Source: an uncultured Eubacterium sp. (GTDB lineage: Bacteria > Bacillota > Clostridia > Lachnospirales > Lachnospiraceae). Taken from it: DNA of 36,717 bases. Within the stretch, counting starts at the first letter, position 1; each line of letters begins with the position of its first letter. Below are positions 1 to 7,379 of this stretch, piece by piece. The translations under genes and the position numbers were made by a program. A model generated the notes under the pieces. That model searched no databases. It saw only the letters and a program-made list of their open reading frames with translations, and was not told the origin of the DNA. Where the stretch lies: the NCBI GenBank assembly GCA_900545725.1, contig URAI01000014.1, positions 1-36,717 on the forward strand. Direction: 5' to 3'.

Positions 1-299
1 AGTTTACCGGCAAACTGAATTATCTGTACACAAAATGAAGCCATTGCCCCAAGTAATATTCCCACTACCGACTCAATAACAACAAGTCCTGCATATTCAA
101 TTAAGCCATTATACTCCACATTCATATCAGGATGAAGTGTATATACAATAATTGATAAAAAAAATGCAAGTCCTACCCTCAACCGCTTCGGTGTATTGGC
201 AGTATTAAAAAAAGGTGCTGCAAATACAAAAGATGCCATTCTCATCAAAATCAATATAAACAATTCAAACTGATCCAATGCAATATTATATGTAATCAT
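1..299 (-). CDS. fliR: Flagellar biosynthetic protein FliR, N-terminal part (cut by window edge)
   Basis: FliR is an inner-membrane component of the flagellar type III export gate, assembled with FliP and FliQ. About 99 N-terminal residues are visible. They begin MITYNIALDQFELFILILMR and continue through hydrophobic stretches typical of the first membrane segments, including a MASFVFAAPFFN motif. The ATG at 299 is chosen because a GGAG lies 8 nt upstream. The gene follows fliQ closely and is the last visible gene of the fliO-P-Q-R gate block. The C-terminal part lies outside the window, so neither integrity nor fusion to FlhB can be judged. Identification rests on sequence pattern plus gene order. 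Confidence 0.9.
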   Translation of the reverse strand, partial: MITYNIALDQFELFILILMRMASFVFAAPFFNTANTPKRLRVGLAFFLSIIVYTLHPDMNVEYNGLIEYAGLVVIESVVGILLGAMASFCVQIIQFAGK

Positions 300-313
300 C
301 AGTCATTCTCCGG

Positions 314-583
314 TTAATTAATATATTGTGAAAAATTCCCCCATAATATATTTATATATGACACAATCTCGTTAAGCATCCATGAACCCATAAGCATCAA
401 TGCAATCATTATAGCAATAAGCTTAGGAACAAATGTAAGAGTCTGTTCCTGAATTGATGTAAGAGTCTGAAATAAACTAATAATCAGACCTACAATCATT
501 GATACCAGCAGTATTGGAACCGCTGTTTTTATTATTATCCATATAGTCTGTCTTGATATAGTTATAACGTCACCAATATCCAT
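314..583 (-). CDS. fliQ: Flagellar biosynthetic protein FliQ
   Basis: FliQ is a small two-helix membrane protein of the flagellar export gate. The start is set at the ATG giving MDIGDVITISRQTIWII, which yields 89 residues, the usual FliQ length. An AGGAAGG lies 9 nt upstream. The longer frame would add 21 residues with no ribosome-binding site. Two hydrophobic segments are visible, around residues 16-38 and 50-72, with the family-typical TSIQEQTLTFVPK loop between them. It sits between fliP and fliR, as in most flagellar operons. Confidence 0.95.
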   Translation of the reverse strand: MDIGDVITISRQTIWIIIKTAVPILLVSMIVGLIISLFQTLTSIQEQTLTFVPKLIAIMIALMLMGSWMLNEIVSYINILWGNFSQYIN

Positions 584-665
584 ATCGTCCATCCTTCCTG
601 TCTTATAATAAGGTAAAAAATTCCCCAATAAATATTGGGGAATCATTAATCAACATCGTATATAT

Positions 666-1460
666 CTACTTAAACGTCGTCATCAGATTTCCAATAATCA
701 AATTCCATCCATCAGCCATTACAAATAACAGAATCTTAAATGGCATCGAAATCGTTGTTGGCGGAAGCATCATCATACCCATTGACATAAGCGTAGATGC
801 CACAACCATATCAATTACAATAAATGGAAGATATATTAAAAATCCAATAATAAACGCTATCCTTAGCTCACTTATTATAAAGCTTGGAATTAATACCTGT
901 AAAGGTATATCATCCTGCGATGCAATCGAACCATCTTCATATCCTGCTATTTTTAAAAATGTATCAAGATCTTTATTAGAAACCTGTTTAAGCATAAATT
1001 CTCTTAGAGGTTTAACCCCTGTCTCGAACGCTTCTTCTGCCGATATCTCATTATTGGATAACGGAACAACAGCACTGTCATATATCTGTGTAAATGTCGG
1101 GGACATAACAAATATGGTCAAAAATAAAGACAAACCTATCAATATCTGATTAGGGGGAACCGTCTGTGTACCTATCGCAGTCCTTGTGAAATGTAACACA
1201 ATTACAATCCTTGTAAATGACGTAAGCATTATCAAAATAGATGGTGCAATCGCTATTACAGTTAATACAAGGAGCATCTGCAATACACTTGCCATATCAT
1301 TACCAGCACCACTTGAAACATCAACACTAATAAGATTATTAGAATCCCCTGTTGCCGCCAAGGTTGTAATATTCATATGTATACCTGTACCAATAACAAG
1401 TACCGCCATAAATATATACTTAAAAATGCTCTTTTTGTTTCTTTTTACAAATTGTAACAT
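666..1460 (-). CDS. fliP: Flagellar biosynthetic protein FliP
   Basis: FliP forms the core pore of the flagellar export gate with FliQ and FliR. The 264-residue product starts with a positively charged, hydrophobic signal-like segment ending near LAAT (about residue 36), as is common for FliP. It then carries the conserved hydrophobic segments, including LIGLSLFLTIFVMSPTF and the C-terminal block with DMVVASTLMSMGMMMLPP and MADGWNLIIGNL. Length and motif order are normal for the family. It starts 15 nt after fliO and is followed by fliQ. Confidence 0.97.
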   Translation of the reverse strand: MLQFVKRNKKSIFKYIFMAVLVIGTGIHMNITTLAATGDSNNLISVDVSSGAGNDMASVLQMLLVLTVIAIAPSILIMLTSFTRIVIVLHFTRTAIGTQTVPPNQILIGLSLFLTIFVMSPTFTQIYDSAVVPLSNNEISAEEAFETGVKPLREFMLKQVSNKDLDTFLKIAGYEDGSIASQDDIPLQVLIPSFIISELRIAFIIGFLIYLPFIVIDMVVASTLMSMGMMMLPPTTISMPFKILLFVMADGWNLIIGNLMTTFK

Positions 1461-1475
1461 AACATCTATTCCTGC

Positions 1476-1847
1476 CTAATCATCGTGAGGCTTGTCCTTT
1501 TTTAACTTATCTAATATTGTCTTAAAACTTTCTGAATCAATACCTGATGTTTTCTCATTATAAAAAAGCTCATCTTCATCAACTTCAGTCAGGTACGTTA
1601 TGCTGTCTTTACAGACAGCAATTGCAAAACACTTTGTACCAATCTTAACAATCTGAATATATTTGCTGTTAGAAATTCTCATAGTCTCTAATATCTTGAC
1701 ATTACTGCCAGTCATCTTTTCCTTTTGATAATTTCCAATAAATCTAGTTCCTAAATATGTAATTCCGAGAACAAAAACAAATATAACCAGCACAGTCAAT
1801 AACTGGACTATTGACTCTAATCTGTTATTCAATGCTAAAAATTGCAT
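1476..1847 (-). CDS. fliO: Flagellar biosynthetic protein FliO (FliZ-like)
   Basis: FliO is a bitopic membrane protein that helps assemble the FliP ring of the export gate. The 123-residue product has one membrane segment at about residues 15-35 (VQLLTVLVIFVFVLGITYLG). A small cytoplasmic domain follows, with the typical VKILETMRISNSKYIQIVKIG pattern split over two beta strands. The ATG shares one base with the cheY stop codon, so translation is probably coupled. The family is poorly conserved, and the call relies on topology plus its place directly before fliP. Confidence 0.88.
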   Translation of the reverse strand: MQFLALNNRLESIVQLLTVLVIFVFVLGITYLGTRFIGNYQKEKMTGSNVKILETMRISNSKYIQIVKIGTKCFAIAVCKDSITYLTEVDEDELFYNEKTSGIDSESFKTILDKLKKDKPHDD

Positions 1848-2209
1848 TATCCTACAACTTTCTGAACTGCTTCAAGAACCCTGTCTGCCTGGAATGGTTT
1901 AACAATGAAATCCTTCGCACCAGACTGAATTGACTCAATAACCATAGCCTGCTGACCCATAGCAGAACACATAATAATTGAAGCGTTAGGATCTGACGCT
2001 TTAATCTTCTTAAGTGCTTCAATACCATCCATCTCTGGCATTGTAATATCCATAAGTACTAAATCCGGCTTAAGTTCACTATATTTTTCAACAGCCTTAG
2101 CACCATTCTCAGCTTCTCCTACAATATTATAACCATTCTTTGTCAGAATATCTTTTATCATCATTCTCATAAATGCTGCATCATCACAAATTAAAATATT
2201 CTTTGCCAT
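1847..2209 (-). CDS. cheY: Chemotaxis response regulator CheY
   Basis: This is a single-domain receiver protein that, when phosphorylated, binds the flagellar switch to set rotation direction. All catalytic residues are visible in the 120-residue product: acidic pair D9/D10, phospho-acceptor D54 in VLMDITMPEMDG, S82 in the IIMCSAMG strand, F101 and K104 in DFIVKPF. There is no output domain. The ATG has AGGAGA 6 nt upstream. It lies between fliY (a CheY-P phosphatase and switch protein) and fliO, the usual clostridial location, and its stop overlaps the fliO start. Confidence 0.96.
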   Translation of the reverse strand: MAKNILICDDAAFMRMMIKDILTKNGYNIVGEAENGAKAVEKYSELKPDLVLMDITMPEMDGIEALKKIKASDPNASIIMCSAMGQQAMVIESIQSGAKDFIVKPFQADRVLEAVQKVVG

Positions 2210-2300
2210 ATATATCTCCTATTCTATCCATAAGATTATTCATTTAATTCACATATATTATACAACAATCAAACGAATATTCCTACTATTTTTTTGAATT

Positions 2301-3593
2301 TTATCTATCTTTAACAATTTCAGTAATCCTTACACCGAAGCTTTCTTCAATTACCACAACCTCACCTTTAGCAATCTTTCTGCCATTAACAAGTAAATCT
2401 ATCGCTTCACCGGCAATCTTATTGAGTTCAACAATTGTACCCGGAGCAAATTCAAGGATCTCTTTGATTGATTTTGTTGTTCTTCCAAGTTCAACAGTAA
2501 CTTCCAAAGGAACATCCTTAATCAAATCAATGTTTTCCTGCTGTGAAATAGCATTGATATCACCTGCAAAAGGTTGGAAAGCTGCTGATTGGACATTAAC
2601 GTTCTGCTGTGGCTGTGCATAACCATATGGCTGCATCTGAGGGGCATAGCCATATGGTACCTGCTGTGGTGCATAGCCATATGGTGGCATCTGCTGCATA
2701 TTCTGCTGAGGAGGCATCTGCATATTAAGCTGCACATCCTGCTGTGGCTGTTGTACCTGTTGCTGCGTAACTGCTTGTTGTGGCTGTGGCTGTGCCTGTG
2801 CTTCCTGTGAATTCGATTCAGGAGCGTCACTATCATCAACACTAAACATTTTTAGAAGCTCCCTTGCAAATTCAATAGGATACAACTGCATAATTTCGCT
2901 GTCTACAAGTTCCCCAATTGTCATCTTAAATGCAACCATAACAAATGAGCCTGTCAAAAATTCAGGAATATTCTGATTAGTATCCGCATATGTTTCTATA
3001 ATGTTAGCAATTGGCGGACTGATATCAATCTTTCTGTTAAACATTGATGACATTGATGTGGCAGCAGAACCCATCATCTGATTCATAGCCTCACCAATTG
3101 CGCTAAGATGCAACTCACTAAGCGGTTCGTCATCATTAACCTGACCAACTCCCCCCATCATAAGGTCTGTGATAATCTTAACATCTTTCTCCTTAAGAAT
3201 TAAAACGTTATTTCCGTCCAGTCCTTCTTTATATGAAATCTGCATCATAACACATGGCCGGTCATATCTCGTTGCAAGATCATCCCATGTAGCTACGGCA
3301 ACTGTAGGCGTTGTAATATTAACCTTCTGATTAAGTAATGAACTTAAAGTAGTTGCAGCAGTTCCCATACTGATATTGGAAATCTCTCCAACCGCATCCT
3401 TTTCTGAATCATCCAGTGTAAAATCTGCATCACTATTGGCTGATACATTATCAGAAGCCGGTTGAGTATCGGCCGCGCCAGATGCAGCCGCAACATCTGC
3501 CGGTGCTGAGTCATCATTACCCGGCTTATCATCATCTGTATTCATGCCATTTAATAATGCATTAATTTCGTCTTGTGACAGCATGCCATCCAT
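2301..3593 (-). CDS. fliY: Flagellar switch protein and CheY-P phosphatase FliY
   Basis: FliY is a C-ring protein that combines CheC-type phosphatase modules with a FliN-like C-terminus. Residues 1-20 hold a short MLSQDEINALLNG CheY-binding motif. The phosphatase region has two intact active-site motifs of the form D/S-x3-E-x2-N: D66/E70/N73 and S164/E168/N171. Residues about 265-340 form a low-complexity linker rich in Q, P, M, Y and G. Residues about 350-428 are the SpoA/FliN domain (DVPLEVTVELGRTTKSIKEI). At 430 residues it is longer than many FliY proteins because of the linker. The ATG lies 2 nt after the fliM stop, so the two are probably coupled. Confidence 0.96.
   Translation of the reverse strand: MDGMLSQDEINALLNGMNTDDDKPGNDDSAPADVAAASGAADTQPASDNVSANSDADFTLDDSEKDAVGEISNISMGTAATTLSSLLNQKVNITTPTVAVATWDDLATRYDRPCVMMQISYKEGLDGNNVLILKEKDVKIITDLMMGGVGQVNDDEPLSELHLSAIGEAMNQMMGSAATSMSSMFNRKIDISPPIANIIETYADTNQNIPEFLTGSFVMVAFKMTIGELVDSEIMQLYPIEFARELLKMFSVDDSDAPESNSQEAQAQPQPQQAVTQQQVQQPQQDVQLNMQMPPQQNMQQMPPYGYAPQQVPYGYAPQMQPYGYAQPQQNVNVQSAAFQPFAGDINAISQQENIDLIKDVPLEVTVELGRTTKSIKEILEFAPGTIVELNKIAGEAIDLLVNGRKIAKGEVVVIEESFGVRITEIVKDR
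2617..2697 (-). repeat. Three 27-bp tandem repeats in the fliY linker
   Basis: The plus-strand word GCATAnCCATATGG begins at 2617, 2644 and 2671, an exact 27-bp period over three units. Read on the coding strand, each unit encodes nine residues starting PYGYA. The repeats lie inside the glutamine/proline-rich linker between the phosphatase and FliN domains of FliY and keep the reading frame. Confidence 0.85.
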
Positions 3594-3595
3594 AT

Positions 3596-4579
3596 CTATT
3601 CACTCTCCTCTCTAATTACTTCTGTAATTCTTACAGCATATTTATCATTGGAATATCCTGGCAGCGCCTCAAACTTTTTAATATCACCAACATAAACTTC
3701 CAATTCCTCATTGACTTTTTTATCAATCTTAATTATATCCCCAATCTGAATATTAACAAAATCCTGCACATTTATCGTGCTTCTTCCTAATATTGCCTTA
3801 ATAGGAATCTGTGCCTTATCAATTATATTTTCTATTACCTCACCATATGATGAATCTTCCTTTTCTTTCATCGTTGAGAACCAGTACTTTGTATTGAGCT
3901 TATCCATAACCGGTTCAAGTGTTGCAAAAGGAAGACATATATTCATAAGACCTTCAACATCTCCAATTTTTAAATTCATTGTTACAATTGCAATTGTTTC
4001 ACTCGGTGAAATAATCTGGGCAAACTGTGAATTAGTCTCAATTCTTTCCAGTCTTGGCGATACCTTTACAACATTTTCCCATGGTTCCTGAAGTAAATTA
4101 ACACAAATATTGAATATTCTTTCAATAATAGACAGTTCTATCTCTGAAAAATCTCTTTCTTTTTCGAGTGAATTGCCTGCACCACCTAAGAGTCTGTCAA
4201 CAATTGCGAATCCCAGATTAGACGCCATTTCAATTATAACATTACCATTTAATGGCTGCATACCAACTACCCCAAGTAAAACAGGGTTAGACAATGCGTT
4301 AGAAAACTCTGAATAGATTACTACTTCTGAATTAACTACCTCTACATTAACTGATTTACGAAGATATGCAGGAAGATTGGTCGCCAAAAGTCTTCCAAAA
4401 TGTTCAAAAATAATTTCAAGTGTCCTTAAATGTTCTTTCGAAAACTTCGAAGGTCTGGCAAAATCATAGTTTTTAACCTGTTTTTCTTCAGTATTCTTCA
4501 TCTCATCAACATCAAGTTCACCTGAGCTAAGAGCATTCAAGAGGCTGTCTATCTCATCTTGTGATAAGACCTCTCCCAT
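3596..4579 (-). CDS. fliM: Flagellar motor switch protein FliM
   Basis: FliM is the middle layer of the C ring and the docking site for phosphorylated CheY. The start giving MGEVLSQDEIDSLLNAL is chosen because GGAGGT lies 7 nt upstream; a GTG three codons earlier overlaps that site. The N-terminal LSQDEIDSLL segment is the CheY-binding motif. A linker and the CheC-like middle domain (about 45-230) follow, then a C-terminal SpoA domain (about 250-320). The length of 327 residues is normal. It is followed 2 nt after its annotated stop by fliY. Confidence 0.97.
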   Translation of the reverse strand: MGEVLSQDEIDSLLNALSSGELDVDEMKNTEEKQVKNYDFARPSKFSKEHLRTLEIIFEHFGRLLATNLPAYLRKSVNVEVVNSEVVIYSEFSNALSNPVLLGVVGMQPLNGNVIIEMASNLGFAIVDRLLGGAGNSLEKERDFSEIELSIIERIFNICVNLLQEPWENVVKVSPRLERIETNSQFAQIISPSETIAIVTMNLKIGDVEGLMNICLPFATLEPVMDKLNTKYWFSTMKEKEDSSYGEVIENIIDKAQIPIKAILGRSTINVQDFVNIQIGDIIKIDKKVNEELEVYVGDIKKFEALPGYSNDKYAVRITEVIREESE

Positions 4580-4621
4580 CTTCCTCACCTCCTTTATTCA
4601 TTTGATTCTTTTATTAACTTA

Positions 4622-5149
4622 TTATGAAGCAAGTATCTTTGTTAGAGTTACTGACTGAATTACATCTGTCTGGAACTGATCCTGAAGATATGTAAGTAAA
4701 TTCTTCTCAATTGCCGTTTTATTTGCTGTAACATCATTATAAGAATACTTTAATGCTTCCGTAGTAACCTGACTGACTATGACTTTCATACCATTCTGAA
4801 TTGTTGTTTTTTTAGTTTCATAATCTTTCGCCTTAGAATCAAGTCCGATAGAAACATTTAAAACAACATAATGAGTTTTGTTACCAGCATCTGTATATGA
4901 TACTGTAATATCTGTACTATCATTATTAGTAACATCAAGATATGTAATATCATCAATACTTGAAGATGCTGTCTTAGTTGAATCTGCTGTTATTCCACCT
5001 ACATCAAGATCAATAATCTGTGATACCTTTGTTATAAGATTATTAGTCTTATTATTAGTAGAAACTAATGAAAAAGTAAGTAAAACCGTCAATACCAGAT
5101 TAATAAGAACTAATGCAAGAGTTATTACATTGAGCATACTCTTTTTCAT
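4622..5149 (-). CDS. fliL: Flagellar basal body-associated protein FliL
   Basis: FliL is a single-pass membrane protein that surrounds and supports the stator. The 175-residue product has a membrane anchor at about residues 5-29 (VITLALVLINLVLTVLLTFSL). A larger extracytoplasmic domain contains the YVVLNVSIGLDSK strand and the C-terminal ILTYLQDQFQTDVIQSVTL helix/strand typical of FliL. The ATG is preceded by GGAGGAAAAC. It sits between motB and fliM as in Bacillus and Clostridium operons. Confidence 0.92.
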   Translation of the reverse strand: MKKSMLNVITLALVLINLVLTVLLTFSLVSTNNKTNNLITKVSQIIDLDVGGITADSTKTASSSIDDITYLDVTNNDSTDITVSYTDAGNKTHYVVLNVSIGLDSKAKDYETKKTTIQNGMKVIVSQVTTEALKYSYNDVTANKTAIEKNLLTYLQDQFQTDVIQSVTLTKILAS

Positions 5150-5214
5150 GTTTTCCTCCGTTCCTGCACATTCCTTTGCGCATTTTATTTTACCAGAACT
5201 TACCGGTGTATATT

Positions 5215-6018
5215 TTAACTATTTAATGAATTATATATTTTAATCTCAACACGTCTGTTCTGTGCCCTTCCCTCTGGTGTAGCATTAGATGCTACCGGAA
5301 CTGCATCACCACGACCTGTTGATGTCATCGTTGCACTATCAAATTCTTTGTCTTTGACGAAATAATCAAAAACAGAATAGGCTCTATACATAGATAAGAC
5401 CATATTATCCGGAAATTGTGATGTATTAATAGGATTACTATCTGTATGTCCTTCTATACTTATAATATAGTTATCATATTGTTTAATCGAATCAGCAACG
5501 CCGCTGAGCACACTTATAGCCTCCTGCTTTAAATCCGCCTTACCGGAATCGAATAATAATGCACCATTCATATTTAATACAACATATCTGCTATTGGCTT
5601 CAACATTAACCTGTTCAGATAAATTAGATTCTTTTAATGCCTGTTCAATCTGTTCCGCCATCTTTTCAGATTCCTTAAGACTCTCAGCATTAACCTCCTC
5701 ATATGCACTGCTTGTGGTTATATCTGTCTCACCTTCATTATTAAGACCCATATTGTTATAATATGTACTAAGCTCTGTAAGCTGGCTTGCACCACTTCCA
5801 ACAAGAATACCTTCATCCGTAATTGCTGACCCACCAGCAGGCAAAACGCTAAAACTTGACGCTAGAGAAGCTGCAACCTCCTGAAACTTCTCTGCATCTA
5901 CTGAAGACATTGAAAACAGTAATACAAAGAAACATAATAGCAGGTTCATCAAATCACTAAATGTTGACATCCAGGCGGGCGAACCGCCACCGCCTTCTTC
6001 AACCTTACGTTTAGCCAT
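5215..6018 (-). CDS. motB: Flagellar motor stator protein MotB
   Basis: MotB pairs with MotA to form the proton- or sodium-driven stator and anchors it to peptidoglycan. The start giving MAKRKVEEGGGGSPAW is used because GGAGGTGA lies just upstream; it overlaps the motA stop by 8 nt. The membrane segment follows at about residues 19-40, with the ion-binding aspartate D22 in TFSDLM. The C-terminal OmpA-like domain has EGHTDSNPI and the AQNRRVEIKI end motif. The total of 267 residues is normal. The peptidoglycan-binding region reads FPDNMVLSMYRA where many homologues have a NWELS-type sequence. Confidence 0.96.
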   Translation of the reverse strand: MAKRKVEEGGGGSPAWMSTFSDLMNLLLCFFVLLFSMSSVDAEKFQEVAASLASSFSVLPAGGSAITDEGILVGSGASQLTELSTYYNNMGLNNEGETDITTSSAYEEVNAESLKESEKMAEQIEQALKESNLSEQVNVEANSRYVVLNMNGALLFDSGKADLKQEAISVLSGVADSIKQYDNYIISIEGHTDSNPINTSQFPDNMVLSMYRAYSVFDYFVKDKEFDSATMTSTGRGDAVPVASNATPEGRAQNRRVEIKIYNSLNS

Positions 6019-6820
6019 TAGCTTCACCTCCAGCCTCTTCACCGACACTCAATCTGGCTCCTGGTGCCAGGAATGACTTAAGCTTTTCTTCTATTACTCG
6101 TGGGTTTTCACCCGCCTGTATAGACAAGAGACCTTCTATTACTATCTCTTTCATCTGATATTCTTTACCACTGATTGCCTTCATCTTATTTGCAATTGGT
6201 GTTGCAAACCAGTTAGCAATAAGCGAACCATATAAAGTAGTAATAAGAGCAACCGCCATATTAGGACCGATTGTTGATGAATCTGTAAGGTTTTTAAGCA
6301 TGTTTACAAGACCGATAAGAGTACCAATCATACCCCAGGCCGGACCTAATGCAGCCCATGTATCATAAAACCCTGCTACATTTCTATGCCTGTCATCCAT
6401 ATTAACAAGTTCTGTTTCAAGAATACCCCTTACAAGTTCAGGTTCAGTACCATCTACGATAAGAAGAATACCCTTTTTCATAAATTCATCTTCTAATGTT
6501 CCAGCCACTTCTTCCAAAGCAAGAAGTCCTTCTTTTCTTGCAACGTTAGATAACTCAATTATCTTACTGATTGTCTCTGCTGGATCCAGTTTAGGGTCTT
6601 TAAATGCAGTGCCAACACTCTTTAAGCTATTGATTGAATCTTTTAAAGTATATGACGTAACAAGTGATGATAATGAACCACCAAATGTAATAATAAATGA
6701 TGGTAAATCCATGAAGCTGTCTGTAAGCGCTGATGCACCACCACTCTGTATTATACCAAAGATTGTCATCGCAAGTCCAACAACTAATCCAATTATTGTT
6801 GCTATATCCATTGCATACAC
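6011..6820 (-). CDS. motA: Flagellar motor stator protein MotA
   Basis: MotA is the stator subunit that transmits torque to FliG. Four membrane segments are visible. The conserved PAWGMIGTLIGLV block lies in the third and LITTLYGSLIANWFATP in the fourth; the large cytoplasmic loop between segments 2 and 3 carries the charged residues that contact FliG. The frame begins with GTG (AGGA 7 nt upstream). The ATG three codons later would give MDIATIIGLV, which looks more like other MotA proteins, so the start is uncertain by 9 nt. The gene follows flbD and overlaps motB. Confidence 0.96.
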   Translation of the reverse strand: MYAMDIATIIGLVVGLAMTIFGIIQSGGASALTDSFMDLPSFIITFGGSLSSLVTSYTLKDSINSLKSVGTAFKDPKLDPAETISKIIELSNVARKEGLLALEEVAGTLEDEFMKKGILLIVDGTEPELVRGILETELVNMDDRHRNVAGFYDTWAALGPAWGMIGTLIGLVNMLKNLTDSSTIGPNMAVALITTLYGSLIANWFATPIANKMKAISGKEYQMKEIVIEGLLSIQAGENPRVIEEKLKSFLAPGARLSVGEEAGGEANG

Positions 6821-6837
6821 CGTCCATTCCTTATATT

Positions 6838-7029
6838 TTATTTATCTAAAGCGAAAATTTTCCGCTTGTATTCAATAATTCTTTTTTTGATTTCTTCATA
6901 ATCTTCATTAACAATATACTTAGCCCCATTTGTCAGCGTAATAACTGTATCCGGAGTTTCTTCAATTGTCTGAATTAAATCATCATTTAATACAAATTCT
7001 TTTCCATTAAGCCTTGTCAACGTTATCAT
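6838..7029 (-). CDS. swrD: FlbD/SwrD family flagellar protein
   Basis: This is a 63-residue protein of the FlbD family, called SwrD in Bacillus subtilis, where it is needed for full motor power. The sequence MITLTRLNGKEFVLNDDLI followed by the IEETPDTVITLTNGAKYIV block is the family signature. The ATG has AAGGAG 5 nt upstream. It is the first gene after a 350-nt gap holding a promoter-like sequence, and it is followed by motA and motB. This agrees with its known link to the stator. Confidence 0.92.
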   Translation of the reverse strand: MITLTRLNGKEFVLNDDLIQTIEETPDTVITLTNGAKYIVNEDYEEIKKRIIEYKRKIFALDK

Positions 7030-7151
7030 ACATTCTCCTTTTTACATACCAGGTATGCATAAAGCTTTTTACAATTCCCTATATGTCTACTATGTACTTT
7101 TACATAACACAATTTACCAAATTTCCCCAAAAATTTAAACCTATTGTACTT

Positions 7152-7181
7152 ATTATAAACTGTTACGACACAATATTGCAA
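7152..7181 (-). promoter_or_regulatory. Putative sigma-A promoter for flbD-motA-motB-fliL
   Basis: On the minus strand, TTGCAA (7176-7181) is followed after 18 nt by a perfect TATAAT (7152-7157). It points toward flbD, about 120 nt downstream. The -10 is consensus and the -35 partial. No sigma-28-type GCCGATAA box was seen here. Confidence 0.5.
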
Positions 7182-7328
7182 CCAAAAACAATTAAATACA
7201 TATATTTTTTAACAATACTTTCATTTTTTACAGTTTAACTTATTTCAAAGCCATATTACATAATATTGCATAACGTTTACATAACTATCAGCCAATAACA
7301 TTATTGACATATCATCAATAAATGGAAC

Positions 7329-7363
7329 AGCCAATCACAGGAGCATAACCCCTGTAACCGGCT
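7329..7363 (-). terminator. Hairpin after flgE, likely terminator or attenuator
   Basis: Sixteen nucleotides after the flgE stop, the minus-strand RNA can form a 13-bp stem, AGCCGGTTACAGG paired with CCTGTGATTGGCT, over a 9-nt loop. Three pairs are G-U in the minus-strand RNA and would be A-C mismatches on the other strand, which supports function in the flgE transcript. The following sequence is only moderately U-rich, so termination may be partial. Confidence 0.55.
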
Positions 7364-7379
7364 TAACCAAAAATATAAT

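Larger units (their letters stand above)
7030..7379. other. 350-nt intergenic gap flgE-flbD
   Basis: No open frame here looks like a gene. The flgE-proximal end holds a hairpin (7329-7363), the middle a vegetative promoter-like sequence (7152-7181) read on the minus strand, and the flbD-proximal end a ribosome-binding site. The remainder is very AT-rich. The gap looks like the boundary between two transcription units in the flagellar cluster, with a leader of more than 100 nt before flbD. Confidence 0.6.

Noticed and set aside
2210..2300. TATAAT before cheY as a promoter
   Set aside because: A TATAAT is present on the minus strand but no -35-like hexamer lies 16-18 nt upstream, and cheY fits read-through from fliY.
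2617..2697. CRISPR-like repetition
   Set aside because: The 27-bp units are contiguous without spacers and encode protein in frame; no cas genes are present.
2522..2842. His/Ser/Met-rich minus-strand frame overlapping fliY
   Set aside because: It is an alternate-frame reading of the CAG/CCA-rich linker repeats; no ribosome-binding site.
7030..7379. c-di-GMP riboswitch before flbD
   Set aside because: The conserved elements of the c-di-GMP-I class were not found; only a terminator-like hairpin and a promoter are visible.
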